DNA from: Amycolatopsis thermalba
Lineage (GTDB): Bacteria; Actinomycetota; Actinomycetes; Mycobacteriales; Pseudonocardiaceae
Direction: 5' to 3'
Assembly (NCBI RefSeq): GCF_003385215.1
Contig: NZ_PQHW01000062.1
Span: 1 to 40,634, forward strand
DNA: 40,634 nt
Notes under the pieces: model-generated
Databases searched by the model: none
What the model saw: the letters and a program-made list of their open reading frames with translations, nothing else
What the model was told of the DNA's origin: nothing
Part shown: piece by piece, positions 17,029-26,261 of the stretch
Layout: each line of letters begins with the position of its first letter
How positions within the stretch are numbered: the first letter of the stretch is position 1
Program-made: the position numbers and the translations under genes

Positions 17029-18081
17029 TCAGATCAACTGCCGCGCCTGTGCGTAGTGGCAAGCCGCCGGATGACCCTGTCCGCGATCGACGAGCAACGG
17101 CTCCTCGTCGATGCACTTGGTCCGCTCCGCATCCGACAACTCGTTCGCGAACTTCGGGCACCGCGTCCGGAACCGGCACCCACTCGGCGGGTTCGCCGGG
17201 CTCGGCACGTCGCCGGTGATCACGATCCGCTCGCGCGACCGCTCCTTGCGCGGATCCGGCACCGGGATCGCCGAGATCAGCGCCTGCGTGTACGGGTGCG
17301 CCGGATTGGAGAACAACTCCTCCGACGGCGCCGTCTCCACGATCTTGCCCAGGTACATCACCGCGATGCGGTTGGAGATGTGCCGGACCACCGACAGGTC
17401 GTGCGAGACGAACAGGTACGACAGGCCGAACTCCGACTGCAGGTCCTGCAGCAGGTTCAGCACACCGGCCTGGATCGACACGTCCAGCGCCGACACCGGC
17501 TCGTCCAGCACCAGCAGCTTCGGCTGCAGCGCGAGCGCACGGGCGATGCCGATGCGCTGCCGCTGACCGCCGGAGAACTCGTGCGGGTACCGGTTGCCGT
17601 GCTCGGGCCGCAGGCCGACCGTGGCGAGCAGCTCGCGCACCCGCTCCCGGCCGCCCTTCTCGTACAGGTTGTGGATCCGCAGCGGCTCGGCGATGATCTC
17701 GTTGACCGGCATGCGCGGGTCGACCGAGGCGTACGGGTCCTGGAACACGATCTGCATCTGCCTGCGCAGGGACTGCATCTGCTTGCGGTTCAGCTTGTGC
17801 AGCTCGGTGCCCTCGAAGAACACCTCACCGCTCGTGGCCGGCTGCAGGTTCAGCACCACCCGCGCGGTGGTCGACTTGCCGCACCCCGACTCGCCGACCA
17901 GGGCGAGCGTCTCCCGCTCGTAGATGTCGAACGATACCCCGGACACGGCCTGGACCTCGCCGATCTGGCGCCGGATCAGCCCGCCGCTGCGCACCGGGAA
18001 GTGCTTGACGACGTTGCGGGCGGACAGCACCGGGGTCCGCTGGTCCTGCTCGGGCAGCACGCCGGCTGCGCTCTCGCTCAT
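17029..18081 (-). CDS. dppF: Peptide ABC transporter ATPase, DppF/OppF type
   Basis: A 350-residue ATPase with Walker [11 protein letters not shown]-loop [11 protein letters not shown], signature [12 protein letters not shown], Walker [13 protein letters not shown] and H-loop [10 protein letters not shown]. The C-terminal oligopeptide-transporter domain has the cysteine motif CRFRTRCP plus a later Cys and CHYA, which in this family binds an iron-sulphur cluster. Residues 1-40 include the [14 protein letters not shown] insert typical of DppF/OppF. Its start overlaps the dppD stop by 4 bases. It is the last gene of the operon. Confidence 0.92.
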   Translation of the reverse strand: MSESAAGVLPEQDQRTPVLSARNVVKHFPVRSGGLIRRQIGEVQAVSGVSFDIYERETLALVGESGCGKSTTARVVLNLQPATSGEVFFEGTELHKLNRKQMQSLRRQMQIVFQDPYASVDPRMPVNEIIAEPLRIHNLYEKGGRERVRELLATVGLRPEHGNRYPHEFSGGQRQRIGIARALALQPKLLVLDEPVSALDVSIQAGVLNLLQDLQSEFGLSYLFVSHDLSVVRHISNRIAVMYLGKIVETAPSEELFSNPAHPYTQALISAIPVPDPRKERSRERIVITGDVPSPANPPSGCRFRTRCPKFANELSDAERTKCIDEEPLLVDRGQGHPAACHYAQARQLI

Positions 18082-19163
18082 TCGGTCTTCTCCCCGGGAG
18101 TCACCGCGGCCACCGCGTCGACGTCGTCGACCGAGGTCGGGTTGAACAGATCAGTGGCTTCGCGGCCGGCCAGCTCGTCGCTGAAGTGGCAGGCCGCCTT
18201 GTGCAGACCGTCCGTGGTCGGTTCGAGCGCCGGCTCCTCGGCGTCGCAGATCTCCTGCGCCATCGGGCAGCGCGGGCTGAACGGGCAGCCCGGCGGCATG
18301 TTGACCACCGAGGGCGGGGAGCCGGCGATGGGGGTGAGCCGGTCGGTCTTGATGTCCAGCCGCGGCAGGCTGCCGAGCAGGCCCAGCGTGTAGGGCATGC
18401 GCGGGGTGTAGAAGATGTCGTCGACCGTGCCGGCCTCGACCACCTTGCCCGCGTACATGACCTGCACCCGGTCGGCCTGGCCGGCGATGACGCCCAGGTC
18501 GTGGGTGATCAGCACCATCGCGGCGCCGGTCTCCTGCTTCGCGGCCTGCAGCGCGTCCAGCACCTGCGCCTGCACGGTCACGTCCAGCGCGGTCGTCGGC
18601 TCGTCGGCGATGATCACCTCGGGCCGGTTGGCGATCGCGATCGCGATCACCACGCGCTGCCGCATACCGCCGGAGAGCTGGTGCGGGTACTCCGTCGCCC
18701 GCTGCTGCGGGTTCGGGATGCGCACCAGGTCCAGCAGCTCCACGGCCTGCTTGCGGGCCACGTCCTTGCGCACGTCGTGGTGCGCGGTGATGGCCTCGGC
18801 GATCTGGTCGCCCACCGGGTAGACCGGGTTCAGCGACGTCATCGGGTCCTGGAAGACCATCGCGATGCCGCTGCCGCGGACCCGGGTCATCTCCTTCTCG
18901 GACAGTTCCAGCAGGTTCCGGCCCCTGAAGTTGATCGTGCCCTTGACCCGCGCCGTGCGGGGCAGCAGCCCCATGATCGCCAGCGAGGTCACCGACTTGC
19001 CGGAGCCGGATTCGCCGACCACGCCCAGCACCTCACCGCGGCCGAGCTGGTAGGTCACGCCGCGCACGGCCTGCACGAGGCCGTCGTCGCTGGGGAACTG
19101 GACGGTCAGGTCCTCCACCGAGAGGACGGGGTCGGCCGTCGTCTGGGAGTCGAACGAGGTCAT
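18078..19163 (-). CDS. dppD: Peptide ABC transporter ATPase, DppD/OppD type
   Basis: A 361-residue ATPase with Walker [10 protein letters not shown], signature [12 protein letters not shown], Walker [13 protein letters not shown] and H-loop [10 protein letters not shown], followed by the [11 protein letters not shown] cysteine motif and CHFS. It pairs with the dppF product. ATG 19163 overlaps the dppC stop in an ATGA; a longer frame upstream is a shadow of the permease gene. The Val after GKS in Walker A is usual for the OppD class. Confidence 0.92.
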   Translation of the reverse strand: MTSFDSQTTADPVLSVEDLTVQFPSDDGLVQAVRGVTYQLGRGEVLGVVGESGSGKSVTSLAIMGLLPRTARVKGTINFRGRNLLELSEKEMTRVRGSGIAMVFQDPMTSLNPVYPVGDQIAEAITAHHDVRKDVARKQAVELLDLVRIPNPQQRATEYPHQLSGGMRQRVVIAIAIANRPEVIIADEPTTALDVTVQAQVLDALQAAKQETGAAMVLITHDLGVIAGQADRVQVMYAGKVVEAGTVDDIFYTPRMPYTLGLLGSLPRLDIKTDRLTPIAGSPPSVVNMPPGCPFSPRCPMAQEICDAEEPALEPTTDGLHKAACHFSDELAGREATDLFNPTSVDDVDAVAAVTPGEKTE

Positions 19164-20101
19164 GCGCGCACCTTCGTCTGCTGGGGGTCGAACGCGTCGC
19201 GGAGCCCGTCCCCGATGAAGTTGATCGTCAGCGCGATCAGGATGATGAACAGGCCCGGGAAGTAGAACAGCCACGGGCGGGTGTCGACCGCCGTCTGCGC
19301 GCTGCTCACCAGCAGGCCGAGCGAGGTGTCCGGGGGCCGCACGCCGAAGCCGAGGAACGACAGCGCGGTCTCCAGCAGGATGCCGATGGACACCAGGATC
19401 GTCGCGTTCACGATCACCGAGCCGAGCGCGTTGGGCACCAGGTGCCGGAAGATGATCCGCGCGTCCCCGGCGCCGAGCGCGCGGGCCGCCTCGATGAACT
19501 CCTTCTCCCGCAGCGACAGCACCACACCGCGCGCGACGCGCGACACGTAGGCCCAGTACAGGCCGGCGATGACGACGGCGATCAGCCACCAGCTGCCACC
19601 CACGTTGTGGGCGAGCACGGCGGCGACGGCGAGCAGCGGAAGCGTGAGCACCAGGTCGGCGATGCGCATCAGGATGGTGTCGATCCAGCCCCGGTAGTAG
19701 CCGGCCACCGCACCCCAGATCGTGCCGACGACCGTGGCGAAGATCGCCACCAGCACGGAGATCTGCAGCGAGATCTGGGTGCCGCGCAGCACGTTGGCGA
19801 GCATGTCCTTGCCGACCGCGTCCGTGCCGAACGGGTGCGCCAGCGACGGCCCCTCGGAGTTGTCCGGGGTGATGTCCTCGGGCCCGTACTTCCACAGCCA
19901 GCCGCCGACGTAGGCCAGCAGCACGATCACGATCAGCAGGATCAGGCTCGCCACGGCCAGCCGGTGCTGCATGAACCGGCGCAGGACCAGCTGGAACTGG
20001 CCGCGTTCCTGGACCGTGAACTCCCGCTCGACCGTCCCCTTCGGGGTCGCGTCCTGGAGCTGGGCGGTCACGGTGGTTTCGGTGGTCGAGCGCTCAGGCA
20101 T
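19160..20101 (-). CDS. dppC: Peptide ABC transporter permease, DppC/OppC type
   Basis: A 313-residue permease with a cytoplasmic N-terminal tail, a first helix at about 48-68, an extracytoplasmic loop containing HPFGTDAVGKDMLANVLRGTQISL (the family hallmark), and five more helices with the EAA loop EFIEAARALGAGDARIIFRHLVPN. ATG 20101 is chosen because GAGGA lies 6 nt upstream; it overlaps the dppB stop by 8 bases. An upstream in-frame start at 20146 would lie well inside dppB. Confidence 0.92.
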   Translation of the reverse strand: MPERSTTETTVTAQLQDATPKGTVEREFTVQERGQFQLVLRRFMQHRLAVASLILLIVIVLLAYVGGWLWKYGPEDITPDNSEGPSLAHPFGTDAVGKDMLANVLRGTQISLQISVLVAIFATVVGTIWGAVAGYYRGWIDTILMRIADLVLTLPLLAVAAVLAHNVGGSWWLIAVVIAGLYWAYVSRVARGVVLSLREKEFIEAARALGAGDARIIFRHLVPNALGSVIVNATILVSIGILLETALSFLGFGVRPPDTSLGLLVSSAQTAVDTRPWLFYFPGLFIILIALTINFIGDGLRDAFDPQQTKVRA

Positions 20102-21074
20102 GGCGGATCCTCGGGTCGAGCACGCCGTACAGCAGGTCGGCGACAAGGTTGAACAGGATGACGAAGGTCGCCGAGATCAACAGCCAGGCCTCGACGGCGT
20201 ACACGTCGCTCGCGGCGATGGCGTCCAGCAGGAACGTACCCGCGCCCTGCCACTGGAACACCTTTTCGGTGACGACGGCGCCGGAGATGATCGAGGCCAG
20301 GTCGAGCGCGGTGACCGTGGTCAGCGGGATGAGGGCGTTGCGCAGCGCGTGCCGTCGCATCACGACGCCGCGGGACAGGCCCTTGGCGCGGGCGAGCCGC
20401 ACGTAGTCGCTGTTGAGCACTTCGAGCATCGAGCCGCGCTGGAAGCGGCTCCACGACGCGTAGGAGATCAGCGCCAGCGAGATGGTCGGCAGGATCATGT
20501 GCCCCAGCACGTCCGTGAGGTGGGCCCAGAACCCGCCCGTCACGTAGATCGAGCTCGCGCCGATCGTGTAGAAAACCTGGTCGCCCACGGCGTTGTTGAC
20601 CGAGATGCCGCCCTGCTTGAGGAGCACCGCGAGCCAGAACGAGGGCATCGACAGGAAGAGGAAGCCGAAGAAGGTGGCCGTGTAGTCCAGCTTCGAGTAC
20701 TGCTTCACGGCGCTGACGGCGCCGACCACGATCGCCAGGATCAACGCGATGATCATCGCGAGGAAGATCAGGCGGAAGGTGACGGCGAAGCGGGAGATGA
20801 CCTCGGACCCGATGTCCATCGTCGAGTTGACGGACGGGCCGAAGTCGCCGCGGAAGATGCCGGTGATCCAGTTCCAGTACCGCTCCATGAGCGGCTGGTC
20901 CAGGTGCAGCCGGCGGGTCTCGGCCGCGATGGTCTGCGGTGGTGGTGGCGGATTCCGGGTGAGGAGACCGCTGAGCGGGTTGGCCGACAGCGACACCATC
21001 ACGAAGACGACGAACGTCGACACGATGAGGATCGGCACCGACACGAGCAGCCGGCGCAATGCGAAGGCGAGCAT
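20094..21074 (-). CDS. dppB: Peptide ABC transporter permease, DppB/OppB type
   Basis: A 326-residue permease with the typical start MLAFALRRLLVSVPILIVSTFVVF, a signature loop (LHLDQPLMERYWNWITGIFRGDFG), six helices and an EAA loop SDYVRLARAKGLSRGVVMRRHALRN. It would form the channel with the dppC product. A Pro-rich run (NPPPPPQ) in the first extracytoplasmic loop is slightly unusual. A strong hairpin lies upstream in the gap after dppA. Confidence 0.92.
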   Translation of the reverse strand: MLAFALRRLLVSVPILIVSTFVVFVMVSLSANPLSGLLTRNPPPPPQTIAAETRRLHLDQPLMERYWNWITGIFRGDFGPSVNSTMDIGSEVISRFAVTFRLIFLAMIIALILAIVVGAVSAVKQYSKLDYTATFFGFLFLSMPSFWLAVLLKQGGISVNNAVGDQVFYTIGASSIYVTGGFWAHLTDVLGHMILPTISLALISYASWSRFQRGSMLEVLNSDYVRLARAKGLSRGVVMRRHALRNALIPLTTVTALDLASIISGAVVTEKVFQWQGAGTFLLDAIAASDVYAVEAWLLISATFVILFNLVADLLYGVLDPRIRHA

Positions 21075-21172
21075 GGAGGTCTTCCTGCTGAAGTTCGACC
21101 AGCACGCCGCTCGTGACGGCGGAACCGGGCGGCGCGACCTGTCTGGTTGGGGTGGTTTCGTGCGGTTAGGGG

Positions 21173-21205
21173 GTGGGGGAGACCGGCGATGCCGGCCTCC
21201 CCCAC
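21173..21205 (-). terminator. Hairpin between dppA and dppB (attenuating or stabilising stem-loop)
   Basis: Arms at 21191-21205 and 21173-21187 form a 15-bp stem with a 3-nt loop on the minus-strand transcript; the only imperfect pair is G-U in that RNA but A-C in the opposite transcript, so the structure is tuned for the dpp mRNA. It begins 36 bases after dppA stops. No U-tract. It probably gives partial termination or protects the dppA 3' end so the binding protein is made in excess. Confidence 0.6.
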
Positions 21206-21241
21206 CGAATTACTTCTCAGTAATGTACTCCGGCGGAGCGA

Positions 21242-22993
21242 TCAGCCCTTCCGGATGCCCCACTCGTGCATGTTGTAGACCGGCCCGTCGAGGGTCGAGT
21301 TGTTGCGGATGTTGGCGATGTTGTCGTACGACGCGATGAAGGTCGGCTTCTGGTACAGCGGAAGCACGTACGCGTCCTCGGCCATCAGCTGGTTGGCCTG
21401 GTTGAGCAGTTCCGCCGCCTTGGCCTGGTCGGTCTCGGCGTTGGCCTGCGCGATCAGCTGGTCGACCTGGGGGTTGCTGTACTCGCCGTAGTTGCTCTCC
21501 GAACCGGTGGTCCAGTTCTGCTCGGCACCGGAGAACGGGAACGGCGAGGCGACCCACGCGAACACGATCACGTCGAAGTCACCGTTGCTGGTGGTGTCAC
21601 CGAGGTCGTCGGTCGGCACGATGTCGACCTTGACGCCCAGCTGGCTGGCGGCCTGCTGGAACAGCTCGCACTCGTTCTGGCGGATCTGGTTGCCCACGGT
21701 GTAGCGCATCCGCAGGGTCGGCACCGGCGCGCCGCTCGGGTCGATCAGCTGGTCGCCCTGCAGCTTGTACCCGGCGCTGGTGAGGATCTGCTTCGCCTTG
21801 TTGATGTCACCCGTGCCCTGGCCGGTGGACGAGATGACGTCCTGGTAGCCCTCCTGGCCCGGCATGAAGTTGTGGTTGTGCAGCGGCTTCACCTTGTCGG
21901 TGAACTGGCCGACGGTCTTGTCGATGATCCCCTGGACATTGACCGCGGTGTAGAGCGCCTGACGCAGCGCCTTGTTCGCCAGTGCCGGGTTCTTCAGGTT
22001 GAAGTCGAAGTGCTCCCAGGTCAGGCCGAGGCCGATGTAGGAGGACACGTTCGGGATGTTGCGCACCTGGTTGACCAGGTCGACCTGCGGCTGCGGGTAG
22101 ATGACCTGGACCTCGTTGTTCTGCAGGGCCGTCGGCTCCTGCGAGGCGTCGGTGATGATCCGGAAGATCACGCGCGACAGCTTCGGCTTGGCACCCCACC
22201 ACGCGGGGTTCGGCACCATGGTGATCGACACGTTGTTCTGGAAGTTGTCGATCTTCCACGGGCCGCCGGACCAGGTCGGGACCGTCTCGCCGAACCACTT
22301 GTACGACTCCGCCAGGCCGGCCGGGGTGTTCACGTCACCGTGCTGCGCGGCCAGGTGGGCGGGGTACATGGCGCCCGAGGAGCTCCACAGGTTCTTCCAG
22401 TCGGTGTACGGCCGGTCGAAGGTCACGGTGACCGTCTTGCCGTTGTCCGAACCCACGACGGAGTTGACCAGGTTGTAGCCGGAGGAGCTGGCCGGGGCGC
22501 AGTCCGGGCAGTCCTTGCCGTTCTGGACCTTCCAGTTGTAGACGAAGTCGTCGGCCGTGATCGGCGTGCCGTCGGACCACACGGCCTTCGGGTTGATCTT
22601 GTAGACCACCGTCTGCGGGTTCGTGCTGGTGATGTCGGCCGAGGTCACGAAGTCGGTGGCCAGGGTCGGCTTGAGGTCCGGCGTCGTGTAGAAGGTGTAG
22701 GGCAGGATGCCCTTGGTCACCATGCCGGTCTCGAAGACGTTGCCCTCACCGGACGTGACGTTCCAGTTCGGGATGTTCTTCTCGATCGCGAAGGTGACGT
22801 CACCGCCGTCCTGCAGCTGGTCAGCGGCGGCCGAGTTGCACGCGTTCGGGTTGGCGTCGCATTCGGCGAACGCCTGCCCGGTCTGGACGCCACTGTTGTC
22901 ACCGCCGCCACCGCCACAGGCGGCGAGGACCAGCGCGGCGGTCGCGGCGAGCGCGCCGATTCTGGCGGCACGTGACTTGGTCTTCCCTAACAT
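21242..22993 (-). CDS. dppA: Peptide ABC transporter substrate-binding lipoprotein (family 5)
   Basis: The 583-residue protein has a lipoprotein signal with lipobox VLAAC (Cys26), a Gly-rich linker, and a family 5 solute-binding domain with the marker region VVYKINPKAVWSDGTPITADDFVYNW. It ends near YNMHEWGIRKG. ATG 22993 has AAGGAG 5 nt upstream. It heads the five-gene operon dppABCDF. The ligand is probably di- or oligopeptides. The hairpin after the gene may raise its level relative to the permease genes. Confidence 0.92.
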   Translation of the reverse strand: MLGKTKSRAARIGALAATAALVLAACGGGGGDNSGVQTGQAFAECDANPNACNSAAADQLQDGGDVTFAIEKNIPNWNVTSGEGNVFETGMVTKGILPYTFYTTPDLKPTLATDFVTSADITSTNPQTVVYKINPKAVWSDGTPITADDFVYNWKVQNGKDCPDCAPASSSGYNLVNSVVGSDNGKTVTVTFDRPYTDWKNLWSSSGAMYPAHLAAQHGDVNTPAGLAESYKWFGETVPTWSGGPWKIDNFQNNVSITMVPNPAWWGAKPKLSRVIFRIITDASQEPTALQNNEVQVIYPQPQVDLVNQVRNIPNVSSYIGLGLTWEHFDFNLKNPALANKALRQALYTAVNVQGIIDKTVGQFTDKVKPLHNHNFMPGQEGYQDVISSTGQGTGDINKAKQILTSAGYKLQGDQLIDPSGAPVPTLRMRYTVGNQIRQNECELFQQAASQLGVKVDIVPTDDLGDTTSNGDFDVIVFAWVASPFPFSGAEQNWTTGSESNYGEYSNPQVDQLIAQANAETDQAKAAELLNQANQLMAEDAYVLPLYQKPTFIASYDNIANIRNNSTLDGPVYNMHEWGIRKG

Positions 22994-23377
22994 TCATTCT
23001 CCTTGCTCGACGCCGTCGTGGGTAGCGAGGCGGCCTCGTCCTGTGGCGGCGAACTGTCGAGGTGATCGAGTTTGCTCACCGTAGTCGTGCAACCTAGGCA
23101 GAGGAACAGCCGAGACGGCCACTCAGCGTGAGATTGTGATGGAACAGTGACGCGCCGTCCCTCACTCGAACGGGTGAGGAGCGTTGCCGTTCGTGGCCGC
23201 CTGACCTTCCCCCCGGAACTCGGTGCACGGGCACCCCTTCTTGGATATCCCCTGCTACGGCGCGGTGCGTAGCTCGGGGGAGAATAACCGACGCGTCCCA
23301 CTTTGTGGACCCCACGAAAGGACTAGTCATACGCCTGTGACAGGAACGCCACACAATCTTCTAATTAACCTGAACTC
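22994..23377. other. Divergent regulatory gap between dppA and mshB
   Basis: No gene can be supported in these 384 bases. It must hold the promoters of both dppA and mshB. Visible structures are a CCTCAC/GTGAGG inverted repeat (near 23161-23181) and a small CCAC-TTT-GTGG palindrome (23298-23308). Neither can be tied to a known regulator from sequence alone. Confidence 0.5.
23337..23365 (+). promoter_or_regulatory. Candidate promoter of mshB
   Basis: GTGACA (23337-23342) and TCTAAT (23360-23365) are separated by 17 bases, in an unusually AT-rich patch. Transcription would start about 6 nt before the GTG at 23378, with almost no leader. Confidence 0.4.
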
Positions 23378-24208
23378 GTGACCGCTACCTCCGCACGCCG
23401 GCTCCTGCTCGTGCACGCCCATCCCGACGACGAAAGCATCACGACCGGCGGGACCATCGCCCGCTACGCCGCCGAAGGGGTCGACACAACCCTCGTGACC
23501 TGCACACTCGGCGAGGAGGGGGAGATCATCCCCAAGGGTCTGGACCAGCTCGGGGCGTGGGCCGGGGACCAGCTCGGTGGCTACCGGTCGGGGGAACTGG
23601 CTTCCGCCGTCCGGGCGCTCGGGTTGACCCGGCAGTGTTATCTGGGAGGTATCGGGCGCTGGCGTGATTCGGGCATGGCGGGCACGCCGTCGGCCGGCCA
23701 CCCGCGCGCGTTTTCCGGAGGAGATCCACATGAGCAGGCCACCCAGCTGCGGGCCGTTCTCGACGACGTGCGCCCGCATGTGGTCGTGACCTACAACGCC
23801 TTCGGCGGGTATGGGCACCCGGACCACATCCGGGCACACGCAGTAACCATGATCGCCGTCCAGGATGCCCCGTACGTGCGACGGGTCTTCCACATCGCCG
23901 CCTCCCGCGACGCCCTCGACCGCGGGGTGGCGCGCCTGCGGGAGGAGCCCGGCCTGCCGTGGCGGCTGCCCGCCGACGGCGAGCTGCCGACCACGCCGGA
24001 CGAGGAGATCACCACCGCCATCGACGTGCGGGACCACCTCGACGCCAAGATCGCGGCCCTGGCCGCGCACGAGACGCAGATCAGCGTCCGGCCCCCGGCG
24101 TTCGCGTTGTCCAACGGCATCGCGCAGCCCATCGACGAAATCGAGCACTATGTACTGGTGCACGGCCCGGCCGAGGGCGCGGAGCGCGACCTGTTCGGAG
24201 GGCTGTAG
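23378..24208 (+). CDS. mshB: Mycothiol biosynthesis GlcNAc-Ins deacetylase
   Basis: MshB removes the acetyl group from GlcNAc-Ins to give GlcN-Ins, the second step after MshA in making mycothiol. The 276-residue protein carries the LmbE/MshB zinc motif AHPDDE (His15 and Asp18 as metal ligands, Asp17 as base) and the second motif GYGHPDHIRAH (His147 and His150), both intact. The LGGIGRWRDSGM block is typical of MshB/Mca. The GTG start has no Shine-Dalgarno sequence but lies close to a -10-like element, so it may be nearly leaderless. The next gene begins directly after its stop. MshB is preferred over Mca because of the neighbourhood (typA, lpqW, Rv1171-like gene). Confidence 0.92.
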   Translation: MTATSARRLLLVHAHPDDESITTGGTIARYAAEGVDTTLVTCTLGEEGEIIPKGLDQLGAWAGDQLGGYRSGELASAVRALGLTRQCYLGGIGRWRDSGMAGTPSAGHPRAFSGGDPHEQATQLRAVLDDVRPHVVVTYNAFGGYGHPDHIRAHAVTMIAVQDAPYVRRVFHIAASRDALDRGVARLREEPGLPWRLPADGELPTTPDEEITTAIDVRDHLDAKIAALAAHETQISVRPPAFALSNGIAQPIDEIEHYVLVHGPAEGAERDLFGGL

Positions 24209-24580
24209 GTGTCCAGGCTGCTGCTGGTGCTGCTCGTCCTCGACGCGGCGTTGCTGGCCGTGCTCGAGCTGTTCTTCCTGCCGCTCCACGTCGGCGGGAC
24301 GATCCCGTTCCCGGTCACCGTGCTCGTCGCGGCGCTCACCACCCCGCTGCTCGTGCGGCTGGCCGGGCGGCTGGTCGCGCCGCGGGCCGCGTTTGCCCCG
24401 CTCGTCGCGTGGGTACTGGTGATTGTGATCGTCGGGCTGTTCGGGCCCGGCGGTGATCTCGTGCTGCTGCAGGACTGGCGAGCGTTGCTGCTCATCGCCG
24501 GCGGGGCGCTGCCGGCGGCGATGAGCCTCGGTGGCGTGCTCGCCGTGCCGCCGAAGAGGAGTGCAACCAGTCGTGGGTGA
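24209..24580 (+). CDS. Small four-helix membrane protein downstream of mshB
   Basis: The 123-residue product is almost all hydrophobic, with about four helices (residues 3-23, 32-52, 58-80 and 88-110). The GTG start touches the mshB stop without a gap, so it is co-transcribed and coupled. A small membrane protein gene occupies the same place after mshB in mycobacteria (Rv1171). No catalytic motif is visible and the function is unknown. Confidence 0.75.
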   Translation: MSRLLLVLLVLDAALLAVLELFFLPLHVGGTIPFPVTVLVAALTTPLLVRLAGRLVAPRAAFAPLVAWVLVIVIVGLFGPGGDLVLLQDWRALLLIAGGALPAAMSLGGVLAVPPKRSATSRG

Positions 24581-25283
24581 AGCGATTTCCGACCGTCAGG
24601 TCGTCGCCGTGCTGCGCCCGATCGTGCGCGCGTCCGGCCCGGTGCTGCACGCGTTGCGCACACCCGGCCGCCTGGAAGGACTGGCGTCGGTGCGCGTGCC
24701 GGGGTCGGCCGCGTGGGAGGCGATGGACCGGGACGGCCACATCGACTGGTGGGTCAACCGGCTGGGCCGGCTGACGTCGCTGGTCACCTCGATCCCCGGG
24801 CTCGGCGGCGTGCTCGCCGACCGGCTGCCGGTGCAGGACGCGCTGGGCACGGCCGCGCAGGCGCTGCTGCTGACCGCCATCGCCGAGGAGCACGGCATCG
24901 CCGACATCGGCGAGAAGGTCCGGCTGGTCGCGTGGGTGCTGTTCCAGCGCGACATCGACGCCGCGCTCGCCGCGGGCAAGCACGAGGAGTACTCGACGGC
25001 CGACGAGGACGCCGAGACCGCGAAGCTGGCCGGCGAGTTCTCCCAGGTGGAGCACCGGCCGCGGCGCATCACGCTGAAGTCCGCTGGCAAGACGCTGTGG
25101 CGGATGGGCCGCTCGCTCATGGCCATCACCGACGAGCTGGAGAAGCGGCCGCACGGCCGGTTCTACCACCGGGCCGTCGGGATGCTGCCGGTGGTCGGCC
25201 TGGTCGGCGACTACCTCGGCGAGCGCAGCGGGCTCAAGCGGGTCGTGCGCCGCGCGGACGAGTGGTTCGCCCGCGCGGCCTGA
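24573..25283 (+). CDS. Conserved hypothetical protein, third gene of the mshB operon
   Basis: A 236-residue, mainly soluble and helical protein. It has DRQVVAVLRPIVRASGPVLHALRTPGRLEGL at the N-terminus, a central segment HIDWWVNRLGRLTSLVTSIPGLGGVL, and a C-terminal amphipathic part FYHRAVGMLPVVGLVGDYLGERSG. It overlaps the previous gene by 8 bases. GTG 24573 is preferred; GTG 24561 in the same frame is an alternative, and the AGGAG at 24557-24561 would suit neither perfectly. The short hydrophobic Gly-rich stretches may touch the membrane. No family recognised. Confidence 0.7.
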   Translation: MGEAISDRQVVAVLRPIVRASGPVLHALRTPGRLEGLASVRVPGSAAWEAMDRDGHIDWWVNRLGRLTSLVTSIPGLGGVLADRLPVQDALGTAAQALLLTAIAEEHGIADIGEKVRLVAWVLFQRDIDAALAAGKHEEYSTADEDAETAKLAGEFSQVEHRPRRITLKSAGKTLWRMGRSLMAITDELEKRPHGRFYHRAVGMLPVVGLVGDYLGERSGLKRVVRRADEWFARAA

Positions 25284-25286
25284 CCG

Positions 25287-26048
25287 CTAACGCCAGAACT
25301 GGAAGGTTCCGCCGCCCACCCGGGCCGAGTACGAGTCGCCCCCGCACACCTCGTACAGCCAGTAGACGGCGTCCCAGAACGTCGCTCCGACCGCGGGAAC
25401 CGCGAACAGCAGGGCGAACAGGACGAGCGGCGCCCACGGCCGCGCCTTGGCGCCGAACTCCCGTGCCTCCGGGGACAGGTAGGGCTCGATCGCGCCGTAC
25501 CCGTCCAGACCGGGCACCGGCAGGATGTTCAGCACGAACGTCGCGATCTGCAGCAGCGCCAGGAACGACAGCCCGATCAGCAGGGTGAGGGGCATCGGGA
25601 TCAGTTGCACGGCGACCGCCAGCACGATGCCGAACAGCAGGTTGGTCAGCGGCCCGGCGAGCGAGGTCCAGGACGCGAACGCCCGGTTGCGCAGCGCCCA
25701 CCGGTTGATCCACACCGCGCCACCCGGTAGCGGGATCCCGCCGATGGCGAGGAAGAGCAGCGGCAGCACGAGCGAGAGCACCGGGTCGGTGTACCGGCGG
25801 ACATCCATGTTGAGGTAGCCCTTCGAGGCGACCTCGTAGTCGCCGCCCTTGAAGGCGACGAAGGCGTGCCCGAACTCGTGCAGGGTGAGCGAGAGCGCCC
25901 ACCCGCCGATGACGAGCAGGAAGATGCCGCCCACCGTCATGGGATCGTCGTTGCTCGGCTGACCGAAAGCGGCGAGTACACCACCCACTACGGTGAGTGC
26001 GAGAATGCCGAAGAAGACAGGACTGGGTCGGACCGCGGATCGTTGCAC
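25287..26048 (-). CDS. Site-2-protease-like membrane metallopeptidase (M50)
   Basis: The 253-residue polytopic protein has the zinc motif HEFGH (His57, Glu58, His61) inside a hydrophobic segment and the second metal motif LPVPGLDGYG further on, as in S2P-type zinc proteases. It has about six helices and no PDZ domain, so it belongs to the short bacterial group. Substrates of this group are rarely known. It is divergent from whiB, with about 215 bases between the starts. The GTG start has no strong Shine-Dalgarno sequence. It ends 3 bases from the convergent hypothetical gene. Confidence 0.88.
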   Translation of the reverse strand: MQRSAVRPSPVFFGILALTVVGGVLAAFGQPSNDDPMTVGGIFLLVIGGWALSLTLHEFGHAFVAFKGGDYEVASKGYLNMDVRRYTDPVLSLVLPLLFLAIGGIPLPGGAVWINRWALRNRAFASWTSLAGPLTNLLFGIVLAVAVQLIPMPLTLLIGLSFLALLQIATFVLNILPVPGLDGYGAIEPYLSPEAREFGAKARPWAPLVLFALLFAVPAVGATFWDAVYWLYEVCGGDSYSARVGGGTFQFWR

Positions 26049-26139
26049 GGGGCCCAGTCTCTCGCATCCTGGCGAGTTGATGTTCGGCGTGTCCGCTTGC
26101 GCGACGGGGCAGAAGCATCCCCCAACCTCGCTACTCCGC

Positions 26140-26168
26140 TTGACCTAGCCTCATTACACGGGTGTAAT
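26140..26168 (+). promoter_or_regulatory. whiB promoter with an embedded perfect palindrome
   Basis: TTGACC (26140-26145) and TGTAAT (26163-26168) are separated by 17 bases, a very good housekeeping-type promoter. A perfect palindrome, ATTACAC-GG-GTGTAAT (26153-26168), fills the spacer and ends exactly with the -10 hexamer. A repressor bound there would block RNA polymerase. The leader to the preferred start is about 85 nt. Confidence 0.65.
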
Positions 26169-26261
26169 CACAGTGCTGTTATTCGTTGCTGCAAGGGGGC
26201 GACGGGTACGGCGATGCAAGACCGCCAGCCTGGGGAGTGCGTGGAAGCAGAGGAGGCGGAC

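Noticed and set aside
23298-23308. CCAC-TTT-GTGG palindrome in the dppA-mshB gap as a regulator site
   Set aside because: Arms of only 4 bp and no clear promoter nearby; too short to claim as an operator.
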